From Ruminococcus sp. (lineage in GTDB: Bacteria; Bacillota; Clostridia; Oscillospirales; Ruminococcaceae): 64,000 bases of DNA. The DNA lies in contig JAJBSV010000003.1 in the NCBI GenBank assembly GCA_020861185.1, positions 1 to 64,000 on the forward strand. Reading direction: 5' to 3'. Both the position numbers and the translations under genes were made by a program. Of this stretch, positions 42,218-52,312 are shown in pieces (the stretch's first letter is position 1; each line of letters opens with the position of its first letter). The notes beneath the pieces are model-generated. The model saw nothing but the letters and a program-made list of their open reading frames with translations. It was not told the origin of the DNA and did not search any database.

Positions 42218-43402
42218 ATGGCGGATAAAAGAGATTATTACGAGGTCTTGGGTGTGCAGAAGGGTGCGACGGACGACGAGCTCAAGCATGCCTACAGAAC
42301 CCTCGCAAAGAAATATCATCCCGACCTTCACCCGAACGATAAGGAAGCCGAGGCAAAATTCAAAGAGGTCAACGAGGCATACGAGGTTCTTTCCGACAAG
42401 GATAAGAGGCAGAAGTATGACCAGTTCGGCTTTGCCGGAGTAGACCCGAGCTATGGCGCCGGTCAGGGTGCCGGAGGCGCATATGGCTCCTACGGCGGCA
42501 CCGGCGGCTACGGAGGAGGCTTTGGCGGATTCGGTGCCGATATGGGCGACATCTTCGACGCTTTCTTCGGCGGCGGTTCAACCCGTTCGAGCGCTTCAAA
42601 TGCCAATGCTCCGAAGCGTGGTCAGGATCTGCGTCAGGAAATGACAATAAGCTTCATGGAAGCCTGCAAGGGCACAAAGAAGAATGTGAGAGTTTCACGT
42701 TACGACACCTGTCCCGACTGTAAAGGCACCGGAGCCAAGGGCGGCGCACAGCCGGACACCTGCCCCGATTGCCGCGGCACAGGAACAGTAAGAATAAATC
42801 AGAGAACCGCTTTCGGCACCTTCCAGTCAACACAGACCTGTTCGAGGTGCGGAGGCAGAGGAAAGATTATAAGAGAAGCCTGCACAACCTGTCAGGGGCA
42901 GGGAAGAGTCCGTTCGACCCTTTCCCGTGAGGTTGAGATTCCCGCCGGAATTGACGACGGTCAGACGCTTCGCGTTCCGGGAGCCGGCAACTGCGGCGTA
43001 AACGGCGGAGGCTTCGGTGACCTCAATATAAAGATCAACGTCACCGAGGATGAGCTTTTCGAGCGTGAAGGCTATGACATCTATACCGAAGTTCCGATTT
43101 CATATATCCAGGCAGTTCTGGGCGACGAGATAACTGTACCTACTATCGGCGGCAATGTTAAGTATACAGTTCCCGCCGGGACTCAGACCGGCACAGTATT
43201 CAGGCTTCGCGGCAAGGGCGTCAAGCGCCTTTACAAGAACGACCGTGGCGACCAGTATGTAACCGTTAAAGTCGAGGTTCCGAAGAATCTGAATAAGAAA
43301 CAGGCTGATTTGCTGAAGGCGTTCGATGATTCTCTTGAGGATAAGAACTCGGCTTCGAGAAAAGGCTTCTTTGATAAGCTCAAGGATTACTGGAACGGAT
43401 GA
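42218..43402 (+). CDS. dnaJ: Chaperone DnaJ (Hsp40)
   Basis: A 394-residue type I J-protein. The J domain (residues 1-70) has the HPD tripeptide in [10 protein letters not shown] Gly/Phe/Tyr-rich linker ([17 protein letters not shown]) follows, then a zinc domain of four CxxCxGxG repeats: [24 protein letters not shown] and CTTCQGQG. Next is the substrate-binding beta domain with RGKGVKRL. It passes clients to DnaK. RBS GGGAG. Confidence 0.97.
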   Translation: MADKRDYYEVLGVQKGATDDELKHAYRTLAKKYHPDLHPNDKEAEAKFKEVNEAYEVLSDKDKRQKYDQFGFAGVDPSYGAGQGAGGAYGSYGGTGGYGGGFGGFGADMGDIFDAFFGGGSTRSSASNANAPKRGQDLRQEMTISFMEACKGTKKNVRVSRYDTCPDCKGTGAKGGAQPDTCPDCRGTGTVRINQRTAFGTFQSTQTCSRCGGRGKIIREACTTCQGQGRVRSTLSREVEIPAGIDDGQTLRVPGAGNCGVNGGGFGDLNIKINVTEDELFEREGYDIYTEVPISYIQAVLGDEITVPTIGGNVKYTVPAGTQTGTVFRLRGKGVKRLYKNDRGDQYVTVKVEVPKNLNKKQADLLKAFDDSLEDKNSASRKGFFDKLKDYWNG

Positions 43403-43591
43403 AGTTGACGGCTGTATTGTGTGGAAGTACACCAATCCGTATCATATATTTATATTTACAATCAATGCTGTATGAGTTATAATCTTAATATAAAAGGCTT
43501 GCTGTGCGCATTTTCGGATAATTTCCTAAAAACGATCGCAAAGCCTTGACGGTTAATAAATTCATACTTGCATCTGAAAGGAAGAGATTAT

Positions 43592-44752
43592 ATGCCTAAG
43601 AATCTGGGACGTACTCCGCCTATGGGCTGGAACTCATGGAATACCTTTACATGGAACATCAACGAAGAGCTTGTTATGCAGGCGGCCGACGAAATGGTCG
43701 CAACGGGGCTTAAAGATTGCGGCTATGAATACATAGTTATCGACGATTGCTGGTCCAAAAAAGAAAGAGATGAAAACGGCAAGCTCGTTGCCGACCCCGA
43801 AAAGTTCCCACACGGAATGAAGTATCTTGCCGACTACATTCATTCGAAAGGGCTCAAATTCGGTATGTATTCCTGCTCGGGAACCCACACCTGTGTGGCT
43901 TATCCTGCATCCTTCGAGCATGAATTCGTCGACGCAAATACCTTTGCAGAGTGGGGCGTTGACTTCCTCAAATATGATTATTGCTTCAAGCCGAAGGGAA
44001 TCCCCGGCGAGCTTCTTTACAAGAGAATGGGAATGGCACTCCGCAACTGCGGAAGAGATATCCTCTTTTCTGCCTGCAACTGGGGTCAGGATGACGTCTA
44101 CACATGGATCAAGGAAACCGGTGCCCAGATGTTTCGTTCTACCGGCGACATTCAGGACAGCTGGAACTCCATCGTAAATCTTGCGAAATCCCAGTTTGGC
44201 AGACAGAGTCAGCAGGGTGTTTACTGCTGGAACGATATCGACATGCTCGTTGTCGGAATGCACGGCGGTTCGAATAACGACTTTATTGGTGATGGCGGCT
44301 TCGGTTGCACCGATACCGAATACAAGACCCACTTCTCGCTCTGGGCGATGATGAATTCTCCCTTGATGATTGGTTGTGACATCAGAAATATGAGCGACGC
44401 CACCAAGGAAATCCTCATGAACAAGGACGTTATCGCCATCAATCAGGACCCCGAAGGCAGGGGAGCATATGTCCTTGATTCTTCCGGATGGGACGACGGT
44501 CAGGTCAAGATTCTTGTCAAGCCTCTTGAGAACGGCGATTATGCAATCGGTCTCTTCAACTTCGGCGACAAGTTCGGCAGAGCGGCATCCTTCCCGTTCT
44601 GGGATATGGGACTTCCGTCTTCTGCGGGTTATGGCTTCGAGATGTACGATTGCTGGAAGCATGAAACAATCGGCACCTATGCCGAAAGGTTCACAGCCGA
44701 TGTTGATGCTCACGATTGCCTTATTCTGAGAGCCAAGCTCGTCAAGCTCTGA
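43592..44752 (+). CDS. GH27 family alpha-galactosidase
   Basis: A 386-residue retaining glycosidase removing terminal alpha-galactose, for example from raffinose-type sugars or galactomannan fragments. It shows TPPMGWNSWNTF near 8, YEYIVIDDCW near 46, the nucleophile Asp129 in FLKYDYC, and the acid/base Asp186 in RSTGDIQDSW. The Greek-key C-terminal domain is present. There is no signal peptide, so it works inside the cell on imported sugar. I start at MPKNLGRTPP; GGAAG is 8 nt upstream. Its stop overlaps the next start (TGATG). Confidence 0.93.
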   Translation: MPKNLGRTPPMGWNSWNTFTWNINEELVMQAADEMVATGLKDCGYEYIVIDDCWSKKERDENGKLVADPEKFPHGMKYLADYIHSKGLKFGMYSCSGTHTCVAYPASFEHEFVDANTFAEWGVDFLKYDYCFKPKGIPGELLYKRMGMALRNCGRDILFSACNWGQDDVYTWIKETGAQMFRSTGDIQDSWNSIVNLAKSQFGRQSQQGVYCWNDIDMLVVGMHGGSNNDFIGDGGFGCTDTEYKTHFSLWAMMNSPLMIGCDIRNMSDATKEILMNKDVIAINQDPEGRGAYVLDSSGWDDGQVKILVKPLENGDYAIGLFNFGDKFGRAASFPFWDMGLPSSAGYGFEMYDCWKHETIGTYAERFTADVDAHDCLILRAKLVKL

Positions 44753-44955
44753 TGGCAAATTTCGAAACTTGTCGTCAGTGCGGACGTAAGCTCGAGGGCG
44801 ATGATATAGCGATTTATCGTAAGCTTGTACTCAGGTGCGCAGATGAGTTTCTGTGCATTGATTGCCTCGCGGAGTATCTGGGGGTAAGCCGTGCGGCAAT
44901 AGAAGCAAAAATCAGGTATTATCGCGAAAGTGGCACATGCCTTTTGTTCAGATAA
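44752..44955 (+). CDS. Small zinc-ribbon-like protein
   Basis: A 67-residue protein (MANFETCRQCGRKLEGDD) with paired cysteines CRQC (7-10) and CIDC near 37, spaced for one zinc ion. The end AAIEAKIRYYRESGTCLLF is amphipathic. Proteins of this shape are common in Clostridia and of unknown function. Its ATG overlaps the alpha-galactosidase stop, so it is translationally coupled, which may mean only shared expression. Confidence 0.75.
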   Translation: MANFETCRQCGRKLEGDDIAIYRKLVLRCADEFLCIDCLAEYLGVSRAAIEAKIRYYRESGTCLLFR

Positions 44956-44964
44956 GTTAATAAG

Positions 44965-44990
44965 AAGCCGGCAATCACGCCAGCTTTTTT
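44965..44990 (+). terminator. Terminator after GH27-zinc ribbon operon
   Basis: AAGCCGGC and GCCAGCTT pair with one mismatch and are followed by a run of Ts. From there to 45189 I see only the promoter of the ABC exporter. Confidence 0.65.
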
Positions 44991-45056
44991 AACGGGCTTT
45001 CAACATCTTAAGTGTGATACAGCGGTGAAAAACTGTTGAAAGATAGCCGAGGCTAA

Positions 45057-45085
45057 TTGACTTTTGCGACATGCGATGATATTAT
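45057..45085 (+). promoter_or_regulatory. Promoter of the MacB-like ABC exporter
   Basis: TTGACT (45057-45062) and TATTAT (45080-45085), spacer 17 nt. The leader is about 100 nt and holds no feature I recognise. Confidence 0.65.
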
Positions 45086-45188
45086 AGACTTTAAGACAAA
45101 ATCAATAATAAGACACTTTTGAAAAAAGTTGTCGGGAAATGGTATTACATATGTGAAAGGAGAGCCTGGAACAAGGCGACATATAATA

Positions 45189-48128
45189 ATGCTGAAACTA
45201 ACCAATATCACAAAGGATTATTTCGTCGGTGACGAAACGATACATGCCCTGAAAGGAATAAGCATCGAGTTCAGAAAAAGTGAATTTGTTGCAATCTTAG
45301 GACCTTCTGGTTGTGGCAAGACAACGCTTTTAAACATCATCGGCGGACTCGACCAATACACGTCCGGCGACCTGTCCATAAATCGCCGTTCAACCAAGAA
45401 ATTCAAAGACTCTGACTGGGACAGCTACCGTAACCACTCGGTTGGCTTCGTCTTCCAGTCGTATAACCTGATTCCACATCAAACAGTCCTCGCAAACGTT
45501 GAGCTTGCCCTGACACTTACCGGCGTCGGCAAGGCTGAGCGCAGGAAGAGGGCGATTGAAGCCCTCAAAAAAGTCGGTCTCGAGGACCAGTTAAACAAAA
45601 AGCCGAACCAGATGTCCGGCGGTCAGATGCAAAGAGTCGCTATCGCAAGAGCGCTTGTCAACGACCCCGAAATCCTGATGGCGGATGAACCCACAGGCGC
45701 ACTCGATTCGACGACAAGCGTTCAGATTATGGAGATTCTGAAGGAGGTCTCGAAGGACCGACTTGTCATAATGGTAACCCATAACCCCGAGCTTGCTGAG
45801 CAATACGCCACAAGAATCGTCCGTTGTCTTGACGGTGTGGTTCAGAGCGATTCAAATCCTTATACCGAAGATGAATCTCAGCCTTCTCCCGACGAAATAA
45901 GAAAAGTCGGTAAAGAGAAGAAGCCTTCGATGTCCTTCGGAACCGCTCTTTCTCTGTCACTTAACAACCTCATGACGAAGAAGGCACGAACGATACTGAC
46001 CTGTTTTGCAGGTAGTATCGGAATAATAGGTATTGCTCTGATTTTAGCTGTGTCTACGGGTGTTCAGAACTATATCGACAGGGTTCAGGAGGACACACTT
46101 TCGTCATATCCGATAACCATCAGTGCAAGCGAGGTCGACATGACGGAGCTCATGACATCGCTGATGTCGACAAGCAGTGAAAGCGAAGAAGAGCATGAGC
46201 TTGACGCCGTTTACAAGAGCAGTATCATGTCAAGCATGATGGAGTCGATGACGAATATCGAGACGAGAGAAAACAACCTTGTCAAGTTCAAGGAATATCT
46301 TGAAACGTCGGAGGAAATGAAGGACTATGCCTCCGCATACAGCTATGAGTACGACATCGATATGAGCGTCTATGTCACGAATGCTGACGGTGAAATCGTC
46401 AAATCGGACTTAACCGACCTTGTGACTTCTCTTTATTCAAGCATGGGAGTTGATATTTCAGGCTCAACACTCACGAGCTACATGTCTCTTGACGCTTGGC
46501 AACAGCTTCTGAGCGGTATGGACGGCGAGATTATAAACGAGTCGATGACAGAGCAGTATGACGTTGTCGCGGGACGTTGGCCCGAAAGCTACGATGAGAT
46601 TGTCATAGTTGTCGATTCGAACAACGAAATCAACGATATGATGCTCTATGCAATGGGACTCGTCACGAGCGATGAGCTTATCAGCGCGATGAGCGGTGAA
46701 GAGACAGACGATGAAGACAGCGGTGTGACCTCATGGAGTTATGAAGACATCATGAACCTTGATTTCCGTGTAATCCTGAACTGCGATAAATACCAGCTCA
46801 GCGAGGACGGAACCACATATATTGATGCCACAGAAACCGAAACGGGTCTTCAGTTCCTCTATGATTCCGACAACGCCATAAAGCTTAAGGTCGTCGGCAT
46901 CATACGTCAGAGCGAAGACTCTGCATCAAGCTTCATGAGCGGAGTTATCGGCTACACAGGTGCGCTGACTGAATATATCATCGAAAGAACCGGGTCGAGT
47001 GACCTCGTAACAGAGCAGATGGAGAATCCCGAGACCGATGTCCTGACAGGACTTAAGTTCTCAACCGGCGATGACGAGCTTTCTCTTGAGGAAATCAAGG
47101 TCGAAGTTGATGAGTGGATTTCAGAACTCACTGACTCGGAAAAAGCGGAAGCATACCTGTCGCTTGCAAGCGTTCCGAGCGAAGATTATATAAGCACAGC
47201 TGTTGAGCAATACCGCACGACAATGACCGATGAGCAGATTGAAGACCTTCTCGTACAGGCATTTGTCAGCCAGACCCAGATGGATGAAGAGTCTATAAGG
47301 TCTTATATCGCGACGCTCGATGCCACCACAGAGGACACATATATAAACCAGATTCTTTCCGCTTTGGTCACTCAGCAATATGCCGAGACCATCTCGACTC
47401 AGCTCTCTGCTCTCAGCGATGCTGAGGTTGCCGCAATGTTCGATTCATATGAGCTTTCCGACGATGAATACCAGTCGCTCTATGACGAGAATATTCCGAG
47501 CGGTTTCTCGGATTCGACCTATGATGACAACATGTCGCTCCTGGGATATGTCGATCAGGGCTCACCCAGTGCAATCTATATCTACGCCGCATCGTTTGAA
47601 GACAAGGACGAAATCTCAACATTGATAGAGGAGTATAATGAAAGTGTTGACGAGGATGACCAGATTTCCTATACCGACTATACTGCACTCCTGATGTCCT
47701 CGATGACTACGATAATCAACGCCATTTCCTATGTCCTGATTGCGTTCGTAGCTATTTCGCTTATCGTTTCCTCAATCATGATTGCGGTTATAACCTATAT
47801 CTCAGTTCTCGAGAGGACGAAGGAGATCGGTATTCTTCGTGCAATCGGTGCGTCGAAGGGCGATATCTCAAGAGTATTCAACGCCGAAACGCTTATCGAA
47901 GGATTTGTATCTGGCACAATGGGAATTATTATTTCTCTCCTGTTGCTGATTCCTATAAATATCATCCTGCAAAGCGTCACAGGCATTTCCTATCTTGCGG
48001 CTTCGCTTCCTGCTTCGAGTGCAGTTGTACTCATAGTCATAAGCACGGTTCTCACTCTTATTTCCGGACTTGTTCCGTCAAGTATGGCGGCGAAGAAGGA
48101 CCCCGTAGAAGCCCTGCGAACCGAATAA
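45189..48128 (+). CDS. MacB-like ABC exporter, ATPase fused to FtsX-type permease
   Basis: A 979-residue fusion. Residues 1-225 are the ATPase with Walker A GPSGCGKTT near 38, signature QMSGGQMQRVAIARAL, and Walker B ILMADEPTGALD. A membrane helix lies near 268-290, then about 540 residues outside the membrane rich in Asp, Glu, Ser and Met. A cluster of three helices (about 841-970) with FtsX-type sequence ERTKEIGILRAIGASKGDI ends the chain. This mechanotransmission design serves in peptide or antibiotic resistance and lipoprotein export. The large exposed domain is atypically acidic. The start is the ATG after AAGGCGACATATAATA; a better site is not visible. No partner gene adjoins. Confidence 0.88.
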   Translation: MLKLTNITKDYFVGDETIHALKGISIEFRKSEFVAILGPSGCGKTTLLNIIGGLDQYTSGDLSINRRSTKKFKDSDWDSYRNHSVGFVFQSYNLIPHQTVLANVELALTLTGVGKAERRKRAIEALKKVGLEDQLNKKPNQMSGGQMQRVAIARALVNDPEILMADEPTGALDSTTSVQIMEILKEVSKDRLVIMVTHNPELAEQYATRIVRCLDGVVQSDSNPYTEDESQPSPDEIRKVGKEKKPSMSFGTALSLSLNNLMTKKARTILTCFAGSIGIIGIALILAVSTGVQNYIDRVQEDTLSSYPITISASEVDMTELMTSLMSTSSESEEEHELDAVYKSSIMSSMMESMTNIETRENNLVKFKEYLETSEEMKDYASAYSYEYDIDMSVYVTNADGEIVKSDLTDLVTSLYSSMGVDISGSTLTSYMSLDAWQQLLSGMDGEIINESMTEQYDVVAGRWPESYDEIVIVVDSNNEINDMMLYAMGLVTSDELISAMSGEETDDEDSGVTSWSYEDIMNLDFRVILNCDKYQLSEDGTTYIDATETETGLQFLYDSDNAIKLKVVGIIRQSEDSASSFMSGVIGYTGALTEYIIERTGSSDLVTEQMENPETDVLTGLKFSTGDDELSLEEIKVEVDEWISELTDSEKAEAYLSLASVPSEDYISTAVEQYRTTMTDEQIEDLLVQAFVSQTQMDEESIRSYIATLDATTEDTYINQILSALVTQQYAETISTQLSALSDAEVAAMFDSYELSDDEYQSLYDENIPSGFSDSTYDDNMSLLGYVDQGSPSAIYIYAASFEDKDEISTLIEEYNESVDEDDQISYTDYTALLMSSMTTIINAISYVLIAFVAISLIVSSIMIAVITYISVLERTKEIGILRAIGASKGDISRVFNAETLIEGFVSGTMGIIISLLLLIPINIILQSVTGISYLAASLPASSAVVLIVISTVLTLISGLVPSSMAAKKDPVEALRTE

Positions 48129-48141
48129 TTTCGATAAAAAT

Positions 48142-48168
48142 AACGCTTCCGAGCTTTTCGGAAGCGTT
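48142..48168. terminator. Bidirectional terminator
   Basis: AACGCTTCCG and CGGAAGCGTT, a 10-bp stem with a 7-nt loop between the convergent ABC exporter and mfd. Confidence 0.88.
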
Positions 48169-48172
48169 TTTA

Positions 48173-51100
48173 TTATTCTGCTTGCATTGTCTCTACGACC
48201 GCCTTCATCATCTGTAGCGGCTGTTCTTTCTTTCCGAGTGTGAGCTGGATATATCCGCCCTCGGAGCCGTTTACAAGGATTCTGCCGGCAAACTTCTTCG
48301 TCAGATTCATGATGGAATTGACCGAAGCATTTTCGGTGACATAAAAGATAAGGTTGTTTCCTCGCTGGGTTATTTCCTTGATTCCGAGTCTCGCCGCACC
48401 GTTTCTTACGAGTGCAACGTCTATAAGTCCCATAACCGATTTCGGCGGCTCGCCATAGCGGTCGATAAACTCATCGATAACGTCTTCCGAATCCTCAACG
48501 GTCAGAATAGAAGCAATCTTCCGATAGGCTTCAAGCCTTGCCTTGAGCGATTCGATATATGTCTCGGGAATAAACGCATCTATCGTGACGTCGACAAGAC
48601 AGTCCTCCGACGCTTTCGGCTTGGTTTCTCCCTTGCTTGCGGCGATGGCTTCCTCCAGGAGCTGCAGATACATATCATATCCGACAGCCTCCATGTGCCC
48701 ATGCTGTTTCGCAGAGAGTATCGACCCGACGCCTCTTATTTCGAGGTCCCTGAGGGCTATCTTGAATCCCGAACCGAACTGCGTCAGTTCTCTTATTGCT
48801 TCAAGTCTCTTTGCGGCGACCTCCGACAGGACCTTTCCACGCCTGAATGTGAAATAGGCATACGCTCTTCTTGACGACCGTCCGACACGCCCCCTCAGCT
48901 GATAGAGCTGTGAAAGCCCGAATCTGTCGGCATCCTCGATGATAAGCGTATTTACGTTCGGAACATCGACACCGGTCTCAATGATAGTGGTACATACGAG
49001 AATGTCGATTTCTCGTTCCAGAAGCTGTCGCCATATTTCCGAAAGCTCCCTCTCGTCCATCTGTCCGTGAGCCACGCCGATTTTAGCTCCCGGGAGATTC
49101 TGTTGAAGCCTGTAAGTGCACGCGTCGAGGGTTTCAATCCTGTTGTGTATGTAATATACCTGTCCGCCACGGCAAAGCTCTTTGTGAATTGCCTGCAGGA
49201 TAACGCCCTGCTGATATTCTATAACATATGTCTGAACGGGATATCTGTCCGCTGGCGGTTCCTCGATAACAGACATATCTCTTATCCCGCTGAGCGCCAT
49301 GTTAAGGGTTCGGGGGATAGGGGTAGCCGAAAGAGTCAGAATATCAACAGAAGGGTAGAGCTCCTTCATATGCTCCTTATGGGCGACACCGAATCTCTGC
49401 TCTTCATCTATAATGAGAAGCCCCAAGTCCTTGAACCTTATATCATTCTGAACAAGTCTGTGAGTGCCGATTACGAGGTCGATTTCTCCACGTTCAAGCT
49501 TTCTTGCGATTACTTTCTGCTCTTTCTGAGAACGGAACCTTGACATCAGCTCTATATTTACGTCGAAGTGCTCGAAACGTCTTAAAGCCGTCTGATAGTG
49601 TTGCCATGCAAGAACAGTCGTCGGAACGAGAATTGCACATTGCTTTCCGTCAAGAATGCACTTCATGGCGGCTCTGAGAGCGACTTCGGTCTTCCCGAAT
49701 CCTACGTCTCCGCAGAGAAGTCTGTCCATCGGGACAGGCTTTTGCATGTCGGATTTTATTTCTTGTATTGACCTGAGCTGGTCGTCGGTTTCCTGATATT
49801 CGAATCTCTCTTCAAACTCCGTCTGCCAGACATTGTCTTCCGAGAATGCAAAACCCTTCGCAAGCTGTCTCTGAGCATAAAGCTTTATAAGCTCGTCTGC
49901 CATGTCCTTGCACGCTTTCTTGACCCGGGCTCTCGTTTTCGCCCATTCGGTTCCGCCGAGCTTACTTAGCTTGACGTTCTCGTCGTCGCCGGTTCCCACA
50001 TACTTCGAAACCATATCAAGCTGTGTGACGGGGACGTACAATACGTCTGTTCCGGCATACTTGATAGTTATGTAGTCTTTCGTGACTCCGTTCGTCTCGA
50101 TATTCGAGATTCCCTCAAACTTGCCGATTCCATGCAGGCTGTGGACAACAAGATCTCCTTTTGAAATATCCGAAATGCTGTTGATTCGCTCCGAATTGTC
50201 GGGGCGCTTTTTGCTTCTCTTTCGAGCCGTAAAGACCTTTTGCTGAGTGATAACGGCGAATTTCGCGGTTGGATATTCAAATCCTCCCGAAAGGCAACCG
50301 ACTCCGACATACACAAGCCCTTCCTGATAGACCGACTTGTCGTTGAGCCTCTGGACTTTATAGCCACTTCGCTCGATATCCTGAGATACTATGCTTGCCG
50401 CCTTTGTGCTCCCGACAAGGACGACCATGCAAAAGCCCCTAGTGATATAGTTTTCAATCTCGTCGTCAAGTGTCGCCGAGTCTCCGCTCCAGACGGACGA
50501 CTGGTAAGCCTCCGCTGAAATAAGCTTCTTGAGCCTTACGTCCGACCTGTGCATGAACGTGTCGAGATAAACGCATCCCATCTTAAGTGCTTTCTGGAAC
50601 ATCACAGCCGGTTCGATAGTGAATCCCGACATCTCCTTGAACAGGAGCCCGTCTTCATACAGAAGTTTAATATCTTCCGAGAGCTGTGCCATGACGTCTT
50701 TTGCTTTCTCCAGAACGTCCGAATACTCGCAGATAACGCAGACGCCGTCCTCGAAATAATCGAAAACTGTGCTTGTCTCGCCGTAAATCTGCTTGTAGTA
50801 TTTGTCAAGGCTTGCCGGCATCAGGCCGGAATTTATCAGATCAAGATCCTGATTAAGATGCTTCTTAATCTCCGGCGAACGCTTGCCGGTAGCTTTTTCA
50901 AGAAGCTCTTTAATTTCAAAAGCAAGATTCTCATCTGATATCAGAAGCTCTTTAGCAGGGGATATGGTAACGCTCTTGATAGTGTCAAATCGTCTCTGTG
51001 ATTCGATATCAAAGGTTGAAACCGTGTCAATCTCGTCGCCCCAGAGCTCGAGTCTTATCGGCATGTTCATCCTGACGGGGAAGATGTCGACAATCGAGCC

Positions 51101-51625
51101 TCTTATTGAAAACTGCCCGACTCCCTCTGTCTGCGGATAGTGTGTGTAGCCCATCTCGATGAGCCTCTCCGAGAGCTTTCCCGTATCTACCGAGTCGGCA
51201 GGGGAGAGAGTAAAGCTCATATCTTTTAAAACCTCAGGGGGAATCGTCCCTTCAAGGCATGCTTCGGCACTGCAAACGAGCACTTTTGCGGACCCACTTT
51301 GAAGCTTTTCAAGAGCATAAATCCTTTTCTGCTCATATTCCCGCGAGACAGTGTCGACATCGGCGAGTATTATATCTCTTGCAGGGAACTGGCAGGCGAA
51401 TTCTCTTCCCACCATCTCGTTTATGTCGGACACCATTCTCACTGCGCTTGCATCGTCGGGAGTGATGACCAGAACCGGTCTGTCCTGCGAAAGGCTGAGA
51501 ACCGCATGCGCTTTATGAACGGACGAAAGCCCCGCCACCGAAGTGGGGAGCTGTCCTGATTTTACTGCCGAATTGAGCTCCCGTAAGAACGAAAGCCTGT
51601 CTATGGCATCATAAAATATACTCAT
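48173..51625 (-). CDS. mfd: Transcription-repair coupling factor Mfd
   Basis: A 1150-residue ATP-driven DNA translocase that removes stalled RNA polymerase and calls in UvrABC. The UvrB-like N-terminus (residues 1-330) precedes the RNA polymerase interaction domain (about 470-560, with GDLVVHSLHGIGKFEGI). Helicase domains follow with Walker A CGDVGFGKTEVALRAA near 640, DEEQRFGV near 735 and QLRGRVGRSSRRAYAY near 905. It ends in the TRCF domain. It is last in the glmU-pth-mfd operon, a usual order in Firmicutes. Confidence 0.97.
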   Translation of the reverse strand: MSIFYDAIDRLSFLRELNSAVKSGQLPTSVAGLSSVHKAHAVLSLSQDRPVLVITPDDASAVRMVSDINEMVGREFACQFPARDIILADVDTVSREYEQKRIYALEKLQSGSAKVLVCSAEACLEGTIPPEVLKDMSFTLSPADSVDTGKLSERLIEMGYTHYPQTEGVGQFSIRGSIVDIFPVRMNMPIRLELWGDEIDTVSTFDIESQRRFDTIKSVTISPAKELLISDENLAFEIKELLEKATGKRSPEIKKHLNQDLDLINSGLMPASLDKYYKQIYGETSTVFDYFEDGVCVICEYSDVLEKAKDVMAQLSEDIKLLYEDGLLFKEMSGFTIEPAVMFQKALKMGCVYLDTFMHRSDVRLKKLISAEAYQSSVWSGDSATLDDEIENYITRGFCMVVLVGSTKAASIVSQDIERSGYKVQRLNDKSVYQEGLVYVGVGCLSGGFEYPTAKFAVITQQKVFTARKRSKKRPDNSERINSISDISKGDLVVHSLHGIGKFEGISNIETNGVTKDYITIKYAGTDVLYVPVTQLDMVSKYVGTGDDENVKLSKLGGTEWAKTRARVKKACKDMADELIKLYAQRQLAKGFAFSEDNVWQTEFEERFEYQETDDQLRSIQEIKSDMQKPVPMDRLLCGDVGFGKTEVALRAAMKCILDGKQCAILVPTTVLAWQHYQTALRRFEHFDVNIELMSRFRSQKEQKVIARKLERGEIDLVIGTHRLVQNDIRFKDLGLLIIDEEQRFGVAHKEHMKELYPSVDILTLSATPIPRTLNMALSGIRDMSVIEEPPADRYPVQTYVIEYQQGVILQAIHKELCRGGQVYYIHNRIETLDACTYRLQQNLPGAKIGVAHGQMDERELSEIWRQLLEREIDILVCTTIIETGVDVPNVNTLIIEDADRFGLSQLYQLRGRVGRSSRRAYAYFTFRRGKVLSEVAAKRLEAIRELTQFGSGFKIALRDLEIRGVGSILSAKQHGHMEAVGYDMYLQLLEEAIAASKGETKPKASEDCLVDVTIDAFIPETYIESLKARLEAYRKIASILTVEDSEDVIDEFIDRYGEPPKSVMGLIDVALVRNGAARLGIKEITQRGNNLIFYVTENASVNSIMNLTKKFAGRILVNGSEGGYIQLTLGKKEQPLQMMKAVVETMQAE

Positions 51626-51633
51626 ATTTACCC

Positions 51634-52236
51634 TCAGTTAAGTCTGTTCATAGCTTCGTCAATCTTGCCATCGACGATAAGCTCAACACCGGTGATAGCT
51701 CTGTCAAAGGCTTCATTCATGGTGACGAATTCCTTGTCAGTGAATCTCGAAAGTACCCATGCCGCCAGATCGTATTCCTGGTTCGGCTTTGCACCGATGC
51801 CGATTTTGACACGGGGGAAGGTGTCCTTTCCACTTAAGTATATGATGCTCCGAAGTCCCTTCTGACCTCCGTCAGAGCCTTTTCTTTTGACCCGAATCTT
51901 GCCTAAATCCAAAGAAATATCGTCGCAGATGACAAGCACATTCTCGATGGGGATTTTATAGAAATTCATCGCCTCGACAACGGCTTCGCCGCTCGAGTTC
52001 ATCATCGTTGTCGGTTTCATGATAAGACACTTCTTGCCGGATATCGTAGCCTCTCCGCAGAGCGACTTGAACTTGAGCTTTTTGAGCTTGATGTTATACT
52101 TCTCAGCTAGCTTTTCGACCGTAAGCCAGCCGCAATTATGCCTTGTCCGCTCATACTGAGACCCGGGATTCCCCAAGCCGACAATAAGCCATTCAATGCT
52201 TCCTGATGTCTCTTTCTTTTTTGTGAATAACCCCAT
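51634..52236 (-). CDS. pth: Peptidyl-tRNA hydrolase
   Basis: A 200-residue enzyme that recycles peptidyl-tRNA dropped by ribosomes. It has the Pth signature VGLGNPGSQYERTRHNCGW with the catalytic His in TRHN, a conserved MKPTTMMNSSGEAV and ICDDISLDLGKIRVKRKGSDGGQKG (the catalytic Asp). About 15 extra residues (MGLFTKKKETSGSIE) lie before the core, possibly a slightly different true start. It is followed 8 nt later by mfd. Confidence 0.96.
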   Translation of the reverse strand: MGLFTKKKETSGSIEWLIVGLGNPGSQYERTRHNCGWLTVEKLAEKYNIKLKKLKFKSLCGEATISGKKCLIMKPTTMMNSSGEAVVEAMNFYKIPIENVLVICDDISLDLGKIRVKRKGSDGGQKGLRSIIYLSGKDTFPRVKIGIGAKPNQEYDLAAWVLSRFTDKEFVTMNEAFDRAITGVELIVDGKIDEAMNRLN

Positions 52237-52312
52237 TTATATCCTCCGTTCATGACTTCAACCCGCACAACCGAAGTCGGGCGGGTGAGTGGTTTTATTT
52301 CTTCATTATGAT

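Noticed and set aside
42705-42910. Tandem DNA repeat or CRISPR-like array
   Set aside because: The repeats are the four CxxCxGxG zinc-binding motifs of DnaJ, not DNA repeats with constant spacers.
43634-44758. A 374-codon minus-strand frame across the GH27 gene
   Set aside because: The GH27 gene has intact catalytic motifs. The antisense frame has no plausible start site and no recognisable family.
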